Of a stretch of DNA of 64,000 bases, positions 31,332-43,379 are shown one piece after another. Below the pieces are notes generated by a model. That model was not told the DNA's origin. It saw nothing but the letters and a program-made list of their open reading frames with translations, and did not search any database. The stretch's first letter is position 1, and every line of letters starts with the position of its first letter. The DNA is from Notolepis coatsorum (Eukaryota; Chordata; Actinopteri; Aulopiformes; Paralepididae): positions 38,545,932 to 38,609,931 of the forward strand of contig OZ020593.1 in NCBI GenBank assembly GCA_963971535.1. The letters run 5' to 3'. The position numbers were made by a program, and so were the translations under genes.

Positions 31332-33602
31332 CAATATGACCCGTTAGGATGTATACTACCGTACACCACCAGGGCAAAGATGATTGTACGAGCATTGTGG
31401 GACAAGGACCAGGGCTGGGACGACCCCATTCCCGCACATCTTGCATCCCCCTGGAGAGAGTGGGAGATGGAACTCCACTCACTCCCAGGCGTTAATATAC
31501 GCCGAAGCTACTTCCCACCCACGGTGAGGCCAGAGACATGTAAAATGGATTTACACGTCTTCAGTGACGCCTCCGAGGTCGCCTACGGATCAGTAGCCTA
31601 CTTGCGGGCCCAAGAAGAGGGGGGAGAGATCTACACAGCATTCATCCTCGCCCGCTCGAGAATAGCCCCACGCAAGCAACAGTCTATCCCACGTCTAGAG
31701 CTCTGCGCAGCCCTCGCAGGAGCGCATCTAGCCACGCTCATCCAACGTGAGCTCACCATTCCGGTGCATAGAACAATCCTGTGGTCAGATTCCACGACAG
31801 TACTCGCCTGGATCAAATCGGATTCATGCAAATACAAAGTCTTCGTGGGAGTCAGAGTCACTGAGATTCAAGAGTTAACCGGAGAGTTAGCCGGAGAAGC
31901 AAACTGGCGCTATGTTGATACAAAACACAACCCAGCTGACGTCATCACCCGGGGAATGTCCCTAGATGACTTAACCCGTCATAACATCTACAGTGACGGA
32001 CCAGCATTCCTCAAGCTCCCGGAAGGAGATTGGCCCACGCCCACCCCGAGGGAAGCAAGTGACGAGGAGGCTGAGAATAAGAAACCTATGTTCTGTGGAT
32101 TGAGCACTGTTGTCTCCGCAGACCCCAACATAGACGATTGCATTACCATAGAGAGTGCGCAGCAACGAACATTCCTGCGGCACCACCCAGAGATTCAGTC
32201 CCCCGCTGATATGTCAGCAGCTGACTACGAGGAAGCAGAACTGCTTCTACTGCAACGAGCCCAGAGAGACTCGTTCCCCGATGAACTAGACTGTCTACAG
32301 GGAGGAAAGCCCGTCCCATCAGACAGCAGATTGATTCATCTGGCCCCCGAGAGTGACACACATACCCTCATCAGAGTGGGTGGTCGCCTGCGGAGAGCCC
32401 CCAATTTACCGGATGACATTAAGTACCCGATCGTATTGAACAGCCGACACAAGGTCACAGAGCTGATTATAAAGAAATACGACGAGGATGTACACCACGC
32501 AGGAGCAGAGAGAGTCTTCACGGAGATCAGACGTCGTTACTGGATACTTCAAGGAAGAGAGGCGGTGCGACGCTTCCAGCGAACCTGTCTAGACTGCCGA
32601 AAGTGGCGCGCGCAGCCCAGCATACCACGGATGGCTGACCTACCTCCATGTCGCCTCCGACTCGGCGACAAGCCATTCCACTCAACAGGCATGGACTGTT
32701 TTGGCCCGCTGCACATAAAGAAAGGAAGAGGCACCGAGAAGCGGTGGGGTATTGTATTCAAATGCATGACCACCAGAGCGATACATATCGAGCTCCTTCC
32801 GACCATGAGCACAGACTCATTCCTTATGGCCTTCCGAAGATTCACATCACGGAAAGGAAAACCGTCTACATTATTGTCCGATCACGGGACAAACTTCAAA
32901 GGCGGAGAAAGAGAGCTGAGGGAGAGCTTCCAAGCTATGGGCCCAGAACTTAAGACCCACCTCGCTCCAGCCCAGATTGACTTCCAATTCAACCCCCCAA
33001 ACGCACCCCACTTCGGTGGAACTTGGGAACGAGAAGTACGTTCTATAAAGACAGCCCTGTACGCAGTACTTGGGGCCCAGACTGTGGCGGAAGAAGTCCT
33101 AATGACAGTCCTCACGGAGATTGAGGGAGTATTGAACTCAAAGCCCCTCGGTTACGTCTCCAGTGATGTAGCAGATGTCGACCCAGTCACCCCCAACACC
33201 CTCCTGATGGGGCGGCTAGATCCCGCGTTACCCCAGACAATGTACCGGCCTGAAGAAGCGAACGGCCGACGAATGTGGAGGTACAGCCAAGTATTAGCCG
33301 ACGAGTTTTGGAGCAGTTTCCTACTGCACTACCTACCGTCTCTACAGACCCGCCAGAAGTGGGTAAAAGAGAGAGACAATTTGACGGAAGGAACAGTCGT
33401 CATGATTATTGACCAGTCACTACCCAGAGCTATGTGGCCGGCTGGCCGCGTAAGCAAAGTGATCACCGGTGCCGATGGCAAGGTCCGAGCAGCTGAAGTA
33501 CTCGTCCAAGGGCGCATTTACACCCGTCCTGTGGCGAGGCTCATAGAACTGCCCCGACTCCCAGACACAATCGATGATGACCATGACCCTATGACTTTGT
33601 GA
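31332..33602 (+). pseudogene. BEL/Pao RNase H-integrase part of pol, downstream of the stop
   Basis: Same frame as the upstream part with no other stop to 33600-33602; an internal ATG occurs at 31380. It opens with the YDPLG segment that follows the RT in BEL elements, then RNase H (HVFSDASEVAYGS, PRLELCAA, WSDSTTVLAW, KHNPADVITRG). The integrase follows with its HH..CC zinc-binding head near 32490-32600 (HHAGAERV ... CLDCRKW) and the catalytic core: D near 32693, D near 32880 and E near 33030. A C-terminal DUF5641-type domain ends it. Expression would need readthrough of the TGA or reinitiation. Confidence 0.92.
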
Positions 33603-33697
33603 GTTGACTGACCCTTACAGCGAACCCTTGAGTGGTAGACAGTGCGGTTAATCTGTCTCTGCTTAACTAATTAGGTTGGGACCAATTAGGGGGCGGC

Positions 33698-35104
33698 TGT
33701 TCTGAAGGATCAGATTAAACCGAATATATATATTTATTTATATATATATATTTAATTGTATTTGTATATCCCCTGATATTCCTTGTATATTCCTTGTACA
33801 ATATGCATTGAATATCCCTTCTAGTCTACTGAACATCCCATAATAGTCTCCATTCTACCATTGGACGAGACCTTGGTGCCAGGTCGCCATACCCCTCAGA
33901 CCAGGTTCAATCGTACCGCTCAACATGTATGGACAAGTCCTAGTTCCGCGTAGGAATATGTCTACCGCACCACTAATGGTACTATTTGTTCATAGTGCGT
34001 ATATATACTGCGCTATTAAAGTAGAGCTTTCTTTTAGTCCAGTTCCTTACCCTCCAACAGAGTGACAGACGCAAAAGCCTCCCCGCGAACCACGTGTGGG
34101 CAGTAAGGCCAATTCGGCCCAGTATCGGCATTGAGACATCGTGTATATTAATATTTGAATAGTCATATTTGGCACTATATCGTCGAGTTGGACGTATTCT
34201 ATTAAGCTAATAATAGTCTATTCATATGTAGTGCCTCGTGCGGTAAGAGTTCTATAGTAATCAGCACCCCCATCGTTTCGGGCATCAGCTGGACGCTTAT
34301 CCAGGGTGGTTGACCCCACGTGAAGCTGCACCCGAGGAGCTCCAGGCCAAAGAGCGAGTGGACCTGTATATTGGATTATTCTACCGACGACGGCTAGCCT
34401 TCCCCGGCTTGGATTATGCTTTGAGTACTTTGATTATTCTATGGATAAAGGCCAACACTGCGGTGTGTTGGAAATACCCCCCCCCCGGAGAGGACGACAG
34501 GTGAGACGGCGCTCTGCACAGTGAGGTCGCCTCACGTCTCTCCGTCGTGGACCGGAGGACGCCGGCCACAGAGGGTCCAACTGCATTCATCTGTGGATCG
34601 AGGATCGTTGGGCACCGTGTCGCACAACTGTGGACTCTCCCAAGATACCCTCGGCCAGACGGGATCCAGCCAGTGACTCTCTAACCCCCCCCCCCCCTCC
34701 AGCTGTCCTACAAGCAGTCGGAACCTTCCCCTAGTGTATCCAGCTATATAATCATTCAAGTATCATTGCTATTGTTCCCTAAATATTCCAGGTTGTATAT
34801 TTGCTTCCTGCGCAATCAGAGATTGGACATTCGATATTGATCTACCTACGAATACTCATTTGCCATAAAAGTGCATACTATTTCAAATCATAAATGTAAT
34901 TAAGTGATCGTTGTACATACCTTTTGCTATGTATTAAAACTCAAACTTTCGATTTGGTACATTTGTGTTGGATCCGTTTATCAGGTGGGAGTGTTCAACA
35001 TATTCATACCTAGTACTGGGTGGCCAGAGTCTAAAGTACAAGAGGTAGTGGTAGTAAGTATCATATCTAACCATACAGTCAGGGAATTGTACCCCTCAGT
35101 TACA
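33698..35104 (+). repeat. 3' LTR of the BEL/Pao element
   Basis: 1407 bp, same start (TGTTCTGAAGGATCAG) and end (CCTCAGTTACA) as the 5' LTR. Provides the polyadenylation region of the element's transcript. Confidence 0.93.
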
Positions 35105-35145
35105 CCTTATCTTATAAGGTCTGCTACCTTATCATTTAATTGAGC

Positions 35146-35184
35146 TGTAATTAACACAACACAAGGATTTAATGTCCCAGATGA
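35146..35184. repeat. Right arm of the small fold-back split by BEL
   Basis: Pairs with 25912-25951 (see left arm). Confidence 0.75.
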
Positions 35185-35250
35185 CTAAAGGGGTCAATTT
35201 GTATTCAAACGTATCGCCTCTGTGTAAGTGCATCTACAAGGAAACCGGTG

Positions 35251-35789
35251 ACCTCTGCTTGTCCCCGTCTTCTGCTGTCAACATCACCGTTCCTCCCAGA
35301 CCTCTGCTTCTCCCTGTCTTCTGCTGTCAACATCACCGTTCCTCCCAGACCTCTGCTTGTCCCTGTCTTCTGCTGTCAACATCACCGTTCCTCCCAGACC
35401 TCTGCTTCTCCCTGTCTTCTGCTGTCAACATCACCGTTCCTCCCAGACCTCTGCTTGTCCCCGTCTTCTGCTGTCAACATCACCGTTCCTCCCAGACCTC
35501 TGCTTGTCCCCGTCTTCTGCTGTCAACATCACCGTTCCTCCCAGACCTCTGCTTCTCCCTGTCTTCTGCTGTCAACATCACCGTTCCTCCCAGACCTCTG
35601 CTTCTCCCTGTCTTCTGCTGTCAACATCACAGTTCCTCCCAGACCTCTGCTTGTCCCTGTCTTCTGCTGTCAACATCACCGTTCCTCCCAGACCTCTGCT
35701 TGTCCCTGTCTTCTGCTGTCAACATCACCGTTCCTCCCAGACCTCTGCTTGTCCCTGTCTTCTGCTGTCAACATCACCGTTCCTCCTAG
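35251..35789. repeat. 49-bp minisatellite, 11 copies
   Basis: Unit ACCTCTGCTTGTCCCTGTCT.., with T/C and C/G variants between units. Because 49 is not a multiple of three and the unit lacks stops, all three + frames stay open; the resulting open frames are not genes. Confidence 0.95.
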
Positions 35790-35819
35790 GTGTCAGGTGA
35801 CAGGTCATGGTTAACGTCC

Positions 35820-36244
35820 ATAAATTTTGGGGACCTAGTCAATATATCATACTGTACATCTGGAGTATAAACAAACCACTAATAAATCCAAATGTATTCA
35901 TGCTTTTTGGATTGACCCAAATTATTATTAGATCATTTGAAGACAAATTTACAAAGAAAAGTGTAATGTGCTATTTTACTCATGATATCAATCTATTGAA
36001 TATGTTTTTACATTCTGTTTGGCAAGTTTTTCTTATTTGAATTTCTTTTTATATATGAACATGTAAGATCTATTCCTAAATTGAATGTGTATCTAATTTA
36101 AATTAAATTAATGAAATACTATGACTTTTGAAATAATAATCCCTGATCCATCTTTCTTTCTTTTATCATTATATGTGTTTTATTCATATGTTTGTTTGGG
36201 TTGCACATGTATTGTAATGTTCTTTGTATATTCCAATAACGTTT

Positions 36245-36283
<39 letters not shown>

Positions 36284-36284
36284 A
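35820..36284 (+). mobile_element. Degenerate retroposed 3' end with ~36-base poly(A), possibly L1
   Basis: AT-rich sequence ends in TTTTATTAA then a long A-run (36249-36284). It has the look of a 5'-truncated L1 3' end, but the frame is degraded and no target duplication was confirmed. Confidence 0.4.
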
Positions 36285-37180
36285 CTGACTGCATTGACCT
36301 ACAGTACCTTACATTCATGTGCACAGGCTTTGATTTAAAATAGTTGCCATGGGCATTACATTTGAATATAATGCATGTAGCAATTGTATATAGAATGTTA
36401 ACTGTTATGGCAACCGGGGTGAATTAGAAAATTCTTGTCCAGCTTCCGTCTCTTGACTCTTGACTTTTTTTTATATGAATTAAAAATCCTTCAACCTGGC
36501 TGTGTGCCTTTCAGGTCAACCACAGCCTTTAAACAACATTCCTGGTGGTCACGTCTACTATGCTAAAATATCACCTTTCTTTTGTTCATTTCCTCAGCTT
36601 GTTTTTATTTGGCTGTGGGTTGATAATTTTCCACCCATGGCTGTTCACTTTTCAGCTCAGCCAGAGCCTTTCCTTAGTAAAGAATAACAGGAATAATACA
36701 GACGTTTGAAATAGTTTCCCACACTTCCCGTTGTCAGCCTTTTCTTATTTTAAAATGTGTGTTAAAACCTTTCCGGCCATGGCTCTGTGCCTTCCAGCTC
36801 AACCAGAGCCTTTGGTTGTGGGGCCTGCTGCTCCTGACATACCCCTGCCCCTCCAGCACCCTTGCCCCCCTTGGTTTGAGACCTTGGTGTAGATGGAGCT
36901 ACTGTACCCCCATTACATCCTACCACCAGCAGCTCCTCTTCCAGGGTCAACACGACCCTTTTTTGAGTGAGCATGTGAGGCAAGATCTGACCTATTACAG
37001 GGGTCATGGAGTTAGCTGTGGAGATGGCCTTCCTGTCTGACCCTGACCTGCTGTGACCTCACTTCCTCCATGCAAGTGACATCTTCAATCCTACATGTTT
37101 AGACAAGCTTAAAGGACCAGACCAGTATAATATTGACATATTGCCATTACCAGAGCTGTCTTTAACAAATTGATTGTGCA
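36285..37180. other. Non-coding stretch with three diverged ~40-bp repeats
   Basis: GGCTGTGTGCCTTTCAGG..CAGCCTTT-like blocks occur near 36500, 36640 and 36780. No gene is supported. Confidence 0.35.
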
Positions 37181-37184
37181 TAGG

Positions 37185-37610
37185 TGTATAAAGTGTATGT
37201 TTTGGTAGATCTCACCTTTCATACTGCCATTGATGTTGAAAAGGGTTGAAAATATGCTCCATGGAACTTGAAAGTCGCTAAGCAAAGGGAATTTTCATGG
37301 TACTGTTTATTTTTGCTAATGTTACTGTATTACTCTACTACAAGCTATTCAAATGTGTGCACCAACCGGGAGCATCCTGCTGGACAACAAGCAATAACAA
37401 GTGCACCCAACTAAACGTGGAAGTTTGATGTTTAGGGCTTGTAGTACGGTGTCAATGCCATGCCATGTTAGTGCCATGATTTTCAGAAGGATGAATCACC
37501 TAGCAACTTTCAAGTCTCATGGAGTATTTTCCACCCCTTTTCAACATCAATGGCAGTTTGACTGGTGTTTAGTAAGGCAAGCTGGTATCAGCTAAAACAC
37601 ACACTGTATA
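37185..37610. mobile_element. Fold-back MITE with ~85-bp diverged arms
   Basis: TGCCATTGATGTTGAAAAGG.. at 37227 is the reverse complement of 37556 and upstream, and pairing extends through ACTTGAAAGT..CATGG. Outer limits are approximate; no target duplication was established. Confidence 0.6.
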
Positions 37611-37612
37611 CA

Positions 37613-38314
37613 AAAAGTACCTCACGGAAAAAAAATCTAATCTATGAATTCCAATCTGGCTTCAGAACATCCCACTCCACTGACACATGCCTTCTCTATT
37701 TGAACGACCACATCAAACAAGAGGTGGACACGGGCAAATACTGCGGCATGGTCATGCTGGACCTACAAAAGGCCTTCGACACTGTCAATCACTCCATTCT
37801 GATTGACAAGCTAAAAGCTTGTCCTACCTGGAGGGGAGAGAACAGATGGTGGAGGTAAATGGTACCCCATCGCCCCCCCTCCCAGTGAGCTGTGGTGTTC
37901 CACAAGGAAGCATACTAGGACCGCTACTGTTCCTAATTTATGCAAATGCAATGTCGTCAGCTTGTGACTGCAACTTTTTCCTGTTCGCGGATGACTCAGC
38001 CCTGCTGGTCTCTGACAAGAACAAGTTACAGGTTGAAAAAACCTTCAGCTCTGAACTAGGCAGAATCTGCACCTGGTTCAAATAACAAACTCAGCAAGAC
38101 CGACGGCTTCTCAGTTACAGTGGGTGACAATATTGTGAAGGAAAGATGAAATTACATACCTAGTAGGTTCCATCCTAGAGGAAAATCTCTGGTAAACAAG
38201 AATACCCTGAAGACTCTGGCAGGAGCACTCATTCAAGGGTACTACGACTATGCTTGCACCTCATGGTACCAAAGCACCTCAAAGGCGCTAAAATCTAAAT
38301 TACAAACATCACAA
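37613..38314 (+). pseudogene. Degenerate internal fragment of the same LINE RT
   Basis: Matches the RT of the young LINE (FQSGFRTSHSTDT.., LDLQKAFDTVNH, GVPQGSILGPLLF, FADDSALL) but with several internal deletions, each removing part of the frame (at about 37818, 38078 and 38190). It is truncated at both ends; its 3' end coincides with a SINE insertion site. Confidence 0.9.
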
Positions 38315-38329
38315 AACATGTCAGCGGAC

Positions 38330-38766
38330 TGGGCGGCTAGGTGGTGTAGTGGGCAAGGCGCTCGCCACCAATGCAGGAGACGTTGGGTTCGAGCCCAGCT
38401 CTCCGCATTGCTATCAGCTTGGCTGGTCGTTCATACTAACACAATTGGCAGTGTTAGGGGTGGGAAAGCTGATGGGTGGGGATCGGACGTTGTGGACAGC
38501 GACTCCTACAGGTCGGTTGGTGCGCCTGCACAGCAGAATCAGGAAGCGACGGGGGCGGCGTGTCCCTCCCACGCAGACCCCCGCCGCTGAGAGATCGCGC
38601 TGTGCAGGTGAAAAGATGCGATGGCTGCTTCCTCGAGTACCGGAGGGGACACGTGATGTAAGGCTTCGTCCTAACAGCGTTCGAGACAGGGGAGGGTAGA
38701 ATTGGACGATACGAAATTGGGATGGGAGAAAAATAGAAAATGGGAGAAAAAAGTAGATAAAAAAAT
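38330..38766 (+). mobile_element. tRNA-derived SINE with 17-bp target duplication
   Basis: The tRNA-like head has an A-box-like TGGTGTAGTGGGCAAGG and a B box GGGTTCGAGCCCA. The body is ~300 bp and GC-rich, and the tail is A-rich. AAAACATGTCAGCGGAC flanks both sides (38313-38329, 38769-38785). Confidence 0.88.
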
Positions 38767-38785
38767 AAAAAACATGTCAGCGGAC

Positions 38786-38958
38786 GCACACTCTCACTCA
38801 CTCACTCACTCACTTAGTTCCCTGCCCTGGTCTTGTAGTCCTTATTGTTTTCCCTCCCAGGTGTATCCATTTACAATCAACCCAGGTGTGTCTTGTCTCG
38901 TCATCCCCTCCTGTATAACTGTTCTGTTCTCCCCTGCGTGAGGTGCTGATCCTGTTTG
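38786..38958. other. Short non-repetitive stretch with a (CTCA)n tract
   Basis: CTCACTCA repeats at about 38793-38814, then sequence with no recognisable feature. Confidence 0.4.
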
Positions 38959-38972
38959 TACAGTCTGTGTTT

Positions 38973-39173
38973 TATTTTTTTTTGAACAAATGTTTTTTTA
39001 TTTTTATTTTTGACATTACACACAAACATTAACAGTAGAAATCCACTATAAATCACAGGACTATTACCGATATAATACTAACAATAATGGCAGCCCAGTT
39101 TTTAAATCAAAATAGATGTACACAAATTAATTACAATACAATACAATACAATACATATACTATGCTCTTGCTC

Positions 39174-39204
<31 letters not shown>

Positions 39205-39502
39205 CAGGACCCCCTCTTGGATAGCATCCATTATACCGTTTGACACCAAGGACTAAAAGTTCATATAATGCTTTATCCTCTCCACCACATCTGACCAGAT
39301 TGCTATGCTGGCTTCATTAACACCTAGAATTCGTGCAGTAGATATCTCTAGATAAATCACATCAAGATAGGTAAGAATCCATACCCTCCGGCACATTTTA
39401 TCCGGTTGAATCCAGCGTGATGCTATTAGCTTTTTGGCAGCCGTAAGACCGGACAAGATTAGCCTCTTTACATGTACAAAGTGTGATAACTGAGAGACAT
39501 TA
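38973..39502 (-). mobile_element. 5'-truncated L1 3' end with 14-bp target duplication
   Basis: The minus strand encodes the last ~60 codons of an L1 ORF2 (AAKKLIASRW, TYLDVIYLEISTARI) and a 3'UTR ending in an A-rich tail (T-rich at 38973-39015). TACAGTCTGTGTTT is present at 38959-38972 and 39503-39516. A 29-base C run is at 39175-39203. Confidence 0.85.
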
Positions 39503-39516
39503 TACAGTCTGTGTTT

Positions 39517-40080
39517 AGTTTGTCATTATTTTATGTTACCCCTTGATTACAAAACCATGATAATTATTAATTAAATATCTTTTGTTGGTTACTTTGGCTA
39601 CCATCTCCTCATTATGTTACATTGACAAGACAACAAGCATTCCTTCAGTCAATGGTAACGTAATAGAGATCAACTGGTTTTAGGTTAATTCGATTAACAC
39701 ACACCCCATAACTCACTCACCAGAAACACCCTGTGATGATTGTCTCATAGAACCAGCTGATTTGAATAGGAGGGTGTACCCAAACTCAGCTGTTGATTTG
39801 AACTATATTGCCCAGATGTAAAAAAGAACAACACAGGATGTAGCTGTCAAGATGGGACCGTGTAACTCTGAAATGCTGTCGAACTTGCTTTGCCTGCTGT
39901 TGAATAAACCTACCATCAGAAAGAGCCATTGTCTCTGACATCGATGTCCAGTTTGAATTCTTCCTCGGAACCAGCGCTCTTTACCTGAAATCTACAGAAG
40001 CAGCTCTCTGAATACAGAATATACTTCAGTATCTTTATGAATATACATGCAGACACCACCTCCACCTTAACATTGTACTG
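39517..40080. other. No feature recognised
   Basis: Non-coding; possibly part of the degenerate DIRS element that follows, but nothing diagnostic is seen. Confidence 0.35.
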
Positions 40081-40082
40081 CT

Positions 40083-40376
40083 CTTACTAAGGTACCGTAC
40101 TTCTTGAGTCAGCTTCTTTGAAGCACCATTCTATGAAAGTAGCCTTTTTACTGGCAGTCACTTCCACCAAGAGGGTTGGTGAATTACATGCACTCTCGGT
40201 CAGCCCTGAGTGCTTCCAGATGGAGCCTGACCGGAGGAGTGTGGTTCTCAGACCCAATCCTTCTTTCCTGCCAAAGGTCCTGCGTGGGAGATATGTTAAC
40301 AGTCCCTGGAATTTACTCTCCTCTCTGCGGCTGGAGAAGGGCATGAATTGGTCTCCAGTGCACTTTGCCCTGTGAG
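40083..40376 (+). pseudogene. DIRS-like tyrosine recombinase fragment
   Basis: The frame reads VAFLLAVTSTKRVGELHALSV.., which matches the conserved Arg-containing block of the tyrosine recombinase used by DIRS1-type retrotransposons in fish to integrate circular DNA. The R of KRVGELHALS would be the first catalytic Arg. The frame ends at TGA 40373-40375; the rest of the recombinase is missing. Only a fossil fragment is present. Confidence 0.65.
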
Positions 40377-40447
40377 GGCTCTCGACAATTATGTGTGTTG
40401 TACGCTGTCATCACAGCAGTAAACACATTCTGTACATTTATACATAT

Positions 40448-40732
<285 letters not shown>

Positions 40733-40772
40733 CTATGTTTCATTTTATTTTATTTTTAGTGACAGGAATATT

Positions 40773-41182
40773 AGTAGCCTATGTTTAGAGAGACTTCGGC
40801 TCAGCTTCTTCCCCCAGGCCATCAGAGTCTTGAACACTGAACTCTCCACACACAAGCACACATGAGCACACACACAACACACATACTGTATACGCTCACA
40901 CACTAACAGTCACTTTAGCACGAACACACACACACACATGCTGCACAATAGATGGATAGCAAGATAGCATAAGGATATATAGTATAACTGTAGATTGTAT
41001 AGTATTGTATAGTAGTGTACATAAGACCCAGTGCCTCATCCGTAGCTTAACACTGTATGTACATTATACCTGTTATGTCTTATTCTTATTACTTGTATTA
41101 TTGCACAATCGCTGCGGGCATGACCACCCGCATTTCACTGTATGCCTTGTATGCCGTGACAAATAAAACTCTTGACTTGAAA
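40773..41182 (+). mobile_element. LINE 3' end (Rex-like family), plus strand
   Basis: Encodes the final LRLSFFPQAIRVLNTEL residues of a LINE RT, then a 3'UTR ending AATAAAACTCTTGACTTGA. A reversed longer copy lies 120 bp downstream (41299-42195). Confidence 0.75.
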
Positions 41183-41298
41183 TAGGTGGTAAGAGTTTAC
41201 TTTGTATGTATATCCAGTGCCTATGAATCGGGGTAAGAGTTTACAGTATATGTATATGGTTTCTCACTGCTTGTGAATTGAGTGCATATTAATATCAA

Positions 41299-42195
41299 GT
41301 CAAGTCAAGAGTTTTATTTGTCACGGCATACAGGGCATACAGTGAAATGCGGGTGGTCATGCCCACAGCGATTGTGCAATAATACAAGTAATAAGAATAA
41401 GACATAACAGGTATAATGTACATAAAGTTGTAAATGCATGGTAAAAGACATGCTAAGGTCCTGCGATAGTGCAATACAGTGTTAAGCTACAGATGAGGCA
41501 CTGGGTCTTATATACACTACAATACTACAATATACAGTTATACTATATATCCTTATGCTATCTTGCTATATCCATCTATTTCTTTTTATTTTTATTTTTT
41601 ATAAAGTAAAGTGACCTTTTCATTTTGTAAAGTGACCGTTTGGTGTGAGCGTGTGCAGTGTGTGTGTGTGTTCGTGCTAAAGTGACTGTTAGTGTGTGAG
41701 CGTATACAGTATGTGTGTTGTGTGTGTGCTCATGTGTGCTTGTGCGTGGAGAGTTCAATGTTCAAGACTCTGATGGCCTGGGGGAAGAAGCTGAGCCAAA
41801 GTCTCTCTGTCCTAGTTGCTGGTGTGCGCAGACGTTTGCCTGACCGCAGCAGCTTGAACAGGCTGTTGTTGGGGTGGTGAGGGTCTTTCATTATTCTGCA
41901 GGCTCTGGATTTGCACCTCTTGTTATATAAGACCTGCAGGGGTGGTAGTGCAATACCCGTAGTACGCTCAGCTGAGCGCACCACTCTCTGTAGGGCCTTC
42001 TTGTCCTGTGCCGTGCTGTTTCCATACCAGGCAGTGATATTTCCAGTCAAGATGTTCTCTACAGCTCCGGAGTAGAAGGACTGGAGTATCTTCCCCGATA
42101 CTCTGAACTTCCTTAACTGTCTCAGGTGGTAGAGGCGCTGCTTCGCCTTTTTTACGACTGAGTCTATGTGTGTTGTCCATGTCAGATCCTCTGAG
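41299..42195 (-). mobile_element. LINE 3' end (Rex-like family), minus strand
   Basis: Tail (TCAAG)n at 41299, 3'UTR matching the plus copy, then the antisense C-terminal ORF (42050-41730) with ITAWYGN, LQRVVRSAERTTG and CRIMKDPHHP, a block typical of fish Rex/L2-type LINEs. 5'-truncated near 42195. The clade is not certain. Confidence 0.75.
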
Positions 42196-42450
42196 ATATA
42201 TACTGTTATGTAATGTATATTGTTCTATGTATGATTCCATATGATTAGGAATGCGCTATGTATAGTAGTAATATGTTTGATAGAAAGTATATAGTCACTT
42301 TCTGATTTTTAATACCACTTGGTTGCTTGTCTGAAATGTCTCATCTGTTGTCATGTTTATATGTTATGTGTGGACCCCAGGAAGAGTAGCTGATGTTTTG
42401 CATCAGCTAATGGGGATCCAAATAAAATCATAAATCATAAATCACGCAAA
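42196..42450 (+). repeat. LINE 3' tail, CCCCATTAG family
   Basis: Ends with GGACCCCAGGAAGAGTAGCTG.., ATGGGGATCC and AATAAAATCATAAATC repeats; related in reverse to 1863-2087. Confidence 0.6.
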
Positions 42451-42543
42451 ACTGACCAGCTCTTTGTGTGCTACGTGGAGCGGGTCCTGGGGTCAGGTCT
42501 GTCGAAGCAGAGCCTGTCCCATTGGATAGTGGCTACCATCAGG

Positions 42544-42827
42544 ATATGTATATACTCTCTTTTTAGACTCTTCTTGTATAAAAAACAGTACTGTATTTGT
42601 AAATCTGGTATGTCATAAATGTATAGATGCAGCAGTACTGTCTATCTGTATGTCATGTATGTCATATATGTTATGATGAATTGAAAATGGGGGACCCTGA
42701 TGTAAACAAGACGAAAGTCTTTCTCTGGTCTGCATCCCCTTAACAATTGTGTGTATTGAGCTGTACTGCATTGTACCCATTCTGCAATCTGTTAATACAA
42801 TTTCCAATCAATCAATCAATCAATCAG
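42544..42827 (+). mobile_element. LINE 3'UTR copy of the young-LINE family
   Basis: Matches 23785-24055 including GGGGGACCCTGATG and CTGCAATCTGTTAATA; the tail here is (CAAT)n. Confidence 0.85.
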
Positions 42828-42954
42828 GAGTGGGACTACGTATCATTTGGCCGGTAGGCCTGAGCCAGTTAGAGTAATGCCGCATTCTACCAGGAGGAGG
42901 GCTGCATTGAGGGCCACAGCCATCTGGCACCTTTGCTAGATTCTATCAGGTCAA

Positions 42955-43260
42955 GTCAAGTCAAGTGTTCCTTTATTAATCCCCTTGGGGGAATTCAGGT
43001 GTCATAGCAGCATGGGGAGGGGGGGTGCAGACAGAAGAGGTCATATACCAATAGTAACAGTAATGAACATAGAACATAGTAATAGAAAATAGAACATAGT
43101 AATAATAGGGATAACAGTAGTGGAATGGCAGGATTCAATCAGTCCGTAATAATAGTGATGATATGGACATGATCCATAAAGTAGTAACACACTGCACAAG
43201 AGTCCGTGCAGTGTTTAGTATTAAGAGTCAGACAGTTCTAACAGTTCTCAAGTCGTTTGT
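42955..43260 (-). repeat. LINE 3' tail (CAAGT start, minus strand)
   Basis: (TCAAG)n then TTTATTAATCCCCTTGGGG.., a motif seen in many fish LINE 3' ends. No ORF remains. Confidence 0.55.
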
Positions 43261-43379
43261 TCTCCAGTTATTGACAGCAGTCCATGCCCACATGGTTTCA
43301 CCTTAGTGGAGACAGCAGTTCTGGGCAGCTCCTCTGCCGGCTTTGTTTCGGCCCTAGACTGCTCACCCCTCGTCTGTTG

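Larger units (their letters stand above)
25996..35104 (+). mobile_element. BEL/Pao LTR retrotransposon, nearly intact
   Basis: Two LTRs of equal length (1407 bp) that look identical apart from C-run lengths bracket an internal region with a tRNA-Tyr-type primer site, a gag-pol frame and a purine-rich tract (33687-33697). CCTTAT at 25990-25995 and 35105-35110 is the 6-bp target duplication. Domain order gag, protease, RT, RNase H, integrase and the absence of a chromodomain identify BEL/Pao. No envelope frame is seen. The near-identical LTRs mean a very recent insertion. Confidence 0.95.

Noticed and set aside
27689..33517. Minus-strand open frames within the BEL element
   Set aside because: No motif support; the plus-strand gag-pol explains the region.
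35172..35814. Three overlapping long open frames (147-205 codons)
   Set aside because: All are readings of the same 49-bp minisatellite.
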